From positions 155,234-219,233 of the forward strand of contig JBEVTI010000006.1 of assembly GCA_041156125.1 (NCBI GenBank): DNA of 64,000 nucleotides. The letters run 5' to 3'. Of this stretch, positions 61,717-64,000 are shown one piece after another. The DNA is from Paraktedonobacter carboxidivorans. GTDB taxonomy: Bacteria > Chloroflexota > Ktedonobacteria > Ktedonobacterales > Ktedonobacteraceae. Every line of letters starts with the position of its first letter. Position 1 is the stretch's first letter. A program made the position numbers and the translations under genes. Under the pieces are notes generated by a model. The model ran no database searches and was not told where the DNA came from. It saw nothing but the letters and a program-made list of their open reading frames with translations.

Positions 61717-62415
61717 CTACCTGACCGGAAGAGGGGCCTGGGACAGTACAAATTCTGGTTGGTAGAGATGTTGCTGCCAGCTCGCATCATCGACATAGCC
61801 ATAGGGTAAAGGATAGTCAAGCAGCATTTTTCTAAATTGTTTCATGTGTTCTGGCTTCATTTCCATGTCTTCCTCGGTCCATTCAAGCAATAAGCACTGC
61901 ACAACACGAATAAATTGCTCATGCGTAAAGATCACAATGAAACCATTCATCTCTCTGAGCTGAGCCAGAGTCTTCCTGGCTCGCCCGACAAACTGCGAAA
62001 ATGACTCGCCATCGACATCTCTGTGCTCTGGATCACAGCGCTTCCAGAACTCATCGACTTTCCCACTGCGTTCTTGTTTTGTCAAACACTGGCCCCTCAA
62101 TGATCCTAGATAGGTAAATTCTCGCACCTCTGGCCAGGTGACATGCGTTACACTGGAAAAATGTTGGATTGTTGGATATGCTGTTTCCCACGCGCGCAAA
62201 TATGGTGAACTGATGATCAGGTCAGGTATGGAAAGAAACATATCGGCGATCTCATCTGCTTTCCGTTTCCCTGCCTCGGTTAAGCCAACCTCTTCTATAT
62301 GAGTGGCGGCCTTGCCGATGTGGGCTTCACTCTCACCATGCCGTATAAACATAACATTTTGTATGTTTATCTCGACATCCTCTTTAGCCTGGCTATCAGA
62401 CTGTTTTCCCGGCAT
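61717..62415 (-). CDS. Histidine phosphatase superfamily protein (copy 1)
   Basis: About 232 residues. RHG motif VMFIRHGESEAH, region 2 Arg in SPYLRAWETAYPT, acid in REFTYLGSL, second His in IFTHEQFIRVV. It shares with copy 2 the unusual block EFTYLGSL...QER...FWKRCDPEHRD.DGESF, so the two are a recent duplication or act on the same substrate. The open frame starts with GTG at 62427; the ATG at 62415 with GGGAG about 5 bases upstream is favoured. It leads directly into kinase copy 2 (12-base gap). Confidence 0.85.
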   Translation of the reverse strand: MPGKQSDSQAKEDVEINIQNVMFIRHGESEAHIGKAATHIEEVGLTEAGKRKADEIADMFLSIPDLIISSPYLRAWETAYPTIQHFSSVTHVTWPEVREFTYLGSLRGQCLTKQERSGKVDEFWKRCDPEHRDVDGESFSQFVGRARKTLAQLREMNGFIVIFTHEQFIRVVQCLLLEWTEEDMEMKPEHMKQFRKMLLDYPLPYGYVDDASWQQHLYQPEFVLSQAPLPVR

Positions 62416-62589
62416 AGGGGCTCCCACGTAAAAACAAAGTATCCCCGTTGGATCAGATCAGCAACGTTGATAATCTCTTTACCTTCAGGAGACAAGATGC
62501 GTACAATACATATAATACTTGGTATTGTTCGATAAAGTCAAGTATTATCTTCCATTTTATAGTATCATAAAATCATTTGTAATAAAAAA

Positions 62590-62623
62590 CCAGGTTATAT
62601 ATGAAATTTCATATATAACCTGG
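62590..62623. terminator. 34-bp perfect loopless palindrome
   Basis: CCAGGTTATATATGAAA is followed directly by its complement. It lies 44 bases after the kinase copy 1 stop on the minus strand, with an AT-rich run around it, and probably ends that transcript, so kinase 1 and phosphatase 1 may be read separately. Confidence 0.55.
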
Positions 62624-62666
62624 CTTATGGATACGTTAATAAGAACGGTGTGCATGGTTGGATTAC

Positions 62667-63422
62667 CTACCTGGTGAGAGGAGGATTATCTTCTTTTAAA
62701 AAAGCCTCAATTATGCACCAGGTCTTATCGGAGTCGGTTTCCAGGAGAGTATTAGTATTGAAGATAAGGACTTTACTATTGGAGAAAAAGTGAAAGCCTT
62801 CCAGATAACTTTCGTCCTCTGCAAGCTCTCGGATCTGTTTAAGTAAGGCGGGATCTTCGGCTAAAAAGTGCTGAAAACGCTCTGGCAATTTGGAGTTATC
62901 CAGGATGTCTGGGAGTTTCTCCACATAAGGAGCAAACACACTGCCCCGATTATGTATACGCGTTGTGCGTGTTTGTTTACTTGCTACACAGAGGATGGTT
63001 TTCAAGTGGATCGGGGCCCGGCCTTGCTCTGCTTGTTTGAGAACCTTAATCATATCCTCATAAACAAAAGGTTTCTCATTGCTTGTATCAATGATAGCCG
63101 ATTTGCGCTTTTTAATAGCTCTATCGTGAATCTTTCCTATTAGATCATCAAAAGCCCGCCAGCCAGCCTCTTCTTCTGCTTCGCCATTAGCCAGGCGATC
63201 ATATTTTAGATCATCTTTGCTTAACATTTCCCAGTCGAGTTTTTTATTCAACCAGTTCGCGAAGGTAGTTTTTCCTGCTCCAGCAAAGCCTGCCATAAAG
63301 AGTAATCGCGGTATAGTACTCTCATTTAGAGTATTAACTGGCTGGAGGCTCTGGTATGAGTCAGCCTCGTTTACTGTGTGTGTAGTATCATTGGATGACA
63401 ATACCGATACAGGTCCTGACAT
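62667..63422 (-). CDS. P-loop kinase, AAA_33/COG0645-like (copy 1)
   Basis: A 251-residue protein. After a 35-residue polar N-terminus, Walker A is FMAGFAGAGKTTFANWL, the Asp/Asn pair is IIDTSNEKPF, and the LID Arg segment is RTTRIHNRGSVFAPY. It aligns along its whole length with the 60982 kinase, including the WEMLSKDDLK and ILDNSKLPERF blocks. The two act as small-molecule or nucleic-acid kinases. AGG lies about 12 bases before the ATG. It follows the partial HTH-like gene by 221 bases. Confidence 0.8.
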   Translation of the reverse strand: MSGPVSVLSSNDTTHTVNEADSYQSLQPVNTLNESTIPRLLFMAGFAGAGKTTFANWLNKKLDWEMLSKDDLKYDRLANGEAEEEAGWRAFDDLIGKIHDRAIKKRKSAIIDTSNEKPFVYEDMIKVLKQAEQGRAPIHLKTILCVASKQTRTTRIHNRGSVFAPYVEKLPDILDNSKLPERFQHFLAEDPALLKQIRELAEDESYLEGFHFFSNSKVLIFNTNTLLETDSDKTWCIIEAFLKEDNPPLTR

Positions 63423-63643
63423 AACACAAATTACCTACTCTCTAATTCCTATTGCTACGTAGTTGCGCACGGCACTGCGTTTATAGCTTCCTGGTGAGGC
63501 AGTATAGTTAGTTGCTTTTGCTGTATGCCCATCCATCTCACAAGGGTGTTGACAAAGATAGATAAAAGAAACAAAACCTTAATACCTTTTAGGTATCAGG
63601 TCGCTGAGAGGGAATGCTTGACGCTCTTCTCGACGTTAAAGAC

Positions 63644-64000
63644 CTACCCATACTCATCCAGTATTAGAAGAGCACTCCATAGTTTTGCAAATGCTTCTTT
63701 GGCAAGGCGATAGTAGTGACGTGGACTAATCATCAAGCGGGCCGCAATTTGATCTTTTTTTAGAGAGTGTCTGAGCATAAAATAATTGTAATAAAGAATG
63801 TTGTAATGCACCCAGTCTTGTGCCTCATCAGCGCGCTTTCCTTCGCCCTCTAAATGATCAAAAGCCTTTTTAATCGCATCCCGTACGATTTTTCCTCGAT
63901 CTATTGCTGATGTAGCCTGTTTTTCTTCAATGAGCCTGGCTATGGGGGCCACGGTAATGAGAAAGCTTTTCCCCAACTCTTCTGGTGTATGTAAAAGAGC
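63644..64000 (-). CDS. HTH-like protein, C-terminal part (cut by window edge)
   Basis: The frame stays open to base 64000, so only the last 118 or so residues are visible; a TTG at 63976 is just an internal codon. The end carries a plausible helix-turn-helix: HSLKKDQIAARLMISPRHYYR, as in sigma-region-4-like or DNA-binding C-termini. The rest is helical (IVRDAIKKAFDHLEGEGKRA). It is upstream of the two kinase/phosphatase pairs on the same strand and could be their regulator. No family is recognised. Confidence 0.55.
   Translation of the reverse strand, partial: ALLHTPEELGKSFLITVAPIARLIEEKQATSAIDRGKIVRDAIKKAFDHLEGEGKRADEAQDWVHYNILYYNYFMLRHSLKKDQIAARLMISPRHYYRLAKEAFAKLWSALLILDEYG

Overview
The window looks like a chromosomal segment of a single-membrane, moderately GC-rich bacterium, most plausibly a Ktedonobacteria-type member of Chloroflexota. 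This is an inference from the gene mix: Hanks-type kinases with an extracellular module, two ECF sigma factors each paired with a very large anti-sigma/beta-propeller protein, a MacA/MacB-like efflux set in a cell that otherwise looks monoderm, transcriptional SAM-I and T-box leaders, and many long near-perfect intergenic hairpins. No rRNA, tRNA, CRISPR array, transposase or phage gene was recognised.

Layout. 0-5.6 kb: the end of a YVTN-type propeller protein, small membrane and hypothetical proteins, a class I methyltransferase, an excisionase-type HTH protein and a lipoprotein. 5.8-14.2 kb: a predicted pseudokinase divergent from a HEAT-repeat protein, a DUF1015/FAD-oxidoreductase pair, a Clp-N-only protein and a polytopic membrane protein. 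14.7-21.3 kb: a MacA-like adaptor, one MacB-like ATPase, two FtsX-type permeases and two small proteins. 21.4-28.9 kb: YbjN-like protein, M29-type aminopeptidase, thioredoxin, BI-1 family protein, two zinc-ribbon proteins, ferredoxin, and a membrane Ser/Thr kinase with an extracellular lectin-like domain. 29.3-34.9 kb: a single-chain MntA-HepT-like protein, PurU, a methyltransferase-like protein coupled to a PaaG-like hydratase, and HolB. 35.3-39.3 kb: ECF sigma, giant anti-sigma and a GT87-like membrane glycosyltransferase.

39.6-47.8 kb: an AlkA-type glycosylase, acyl-CoA dehydrogenase and a collinear S-adenosylmethionine block: SAM-I riboswitch-metK, ahcY, a PfkB kinase, an HD-like protein and mtnA. 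Together these make SAM, hydrolyse S-adenosylhomocysteine and open the methylthioadenosine salvage route; the PfkB and HD genes are candidates for the missing nucleoside or thioribose steps. 48.2-51.9 kb: a second ECF/anti-sigma pair and a DUF4388 protein. 52.1-59.8 kb: a candidate small RNA, an ABC exporter, a PccB-type carboxyltransferase, a winged-helix protein, and argD behind a T-box. 59.9-64 kb: a visibly AT-richer accessory stretch holding two P-loop kinases alternating with two RHG-type histidine phosphatases, preceded by a partial HTH-like gene. This duplicated kinase/phosphatase module is the best candidate for an undescribed system.

A second theme is structural DNA. Many gene junctions carry inverted repeats with 13-29 bp arms and unrelated stem sequences. 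A subset shares flanks (a TTTGCAAGACCCC-like left end, a GGGGCGGGG...GCAAAAGG-like right end) around a different palindrome at each site. Some of these hairpins are clearly bidirectional terminators at convergent gene ends; the flanked ones look like a dispersed repeat family.
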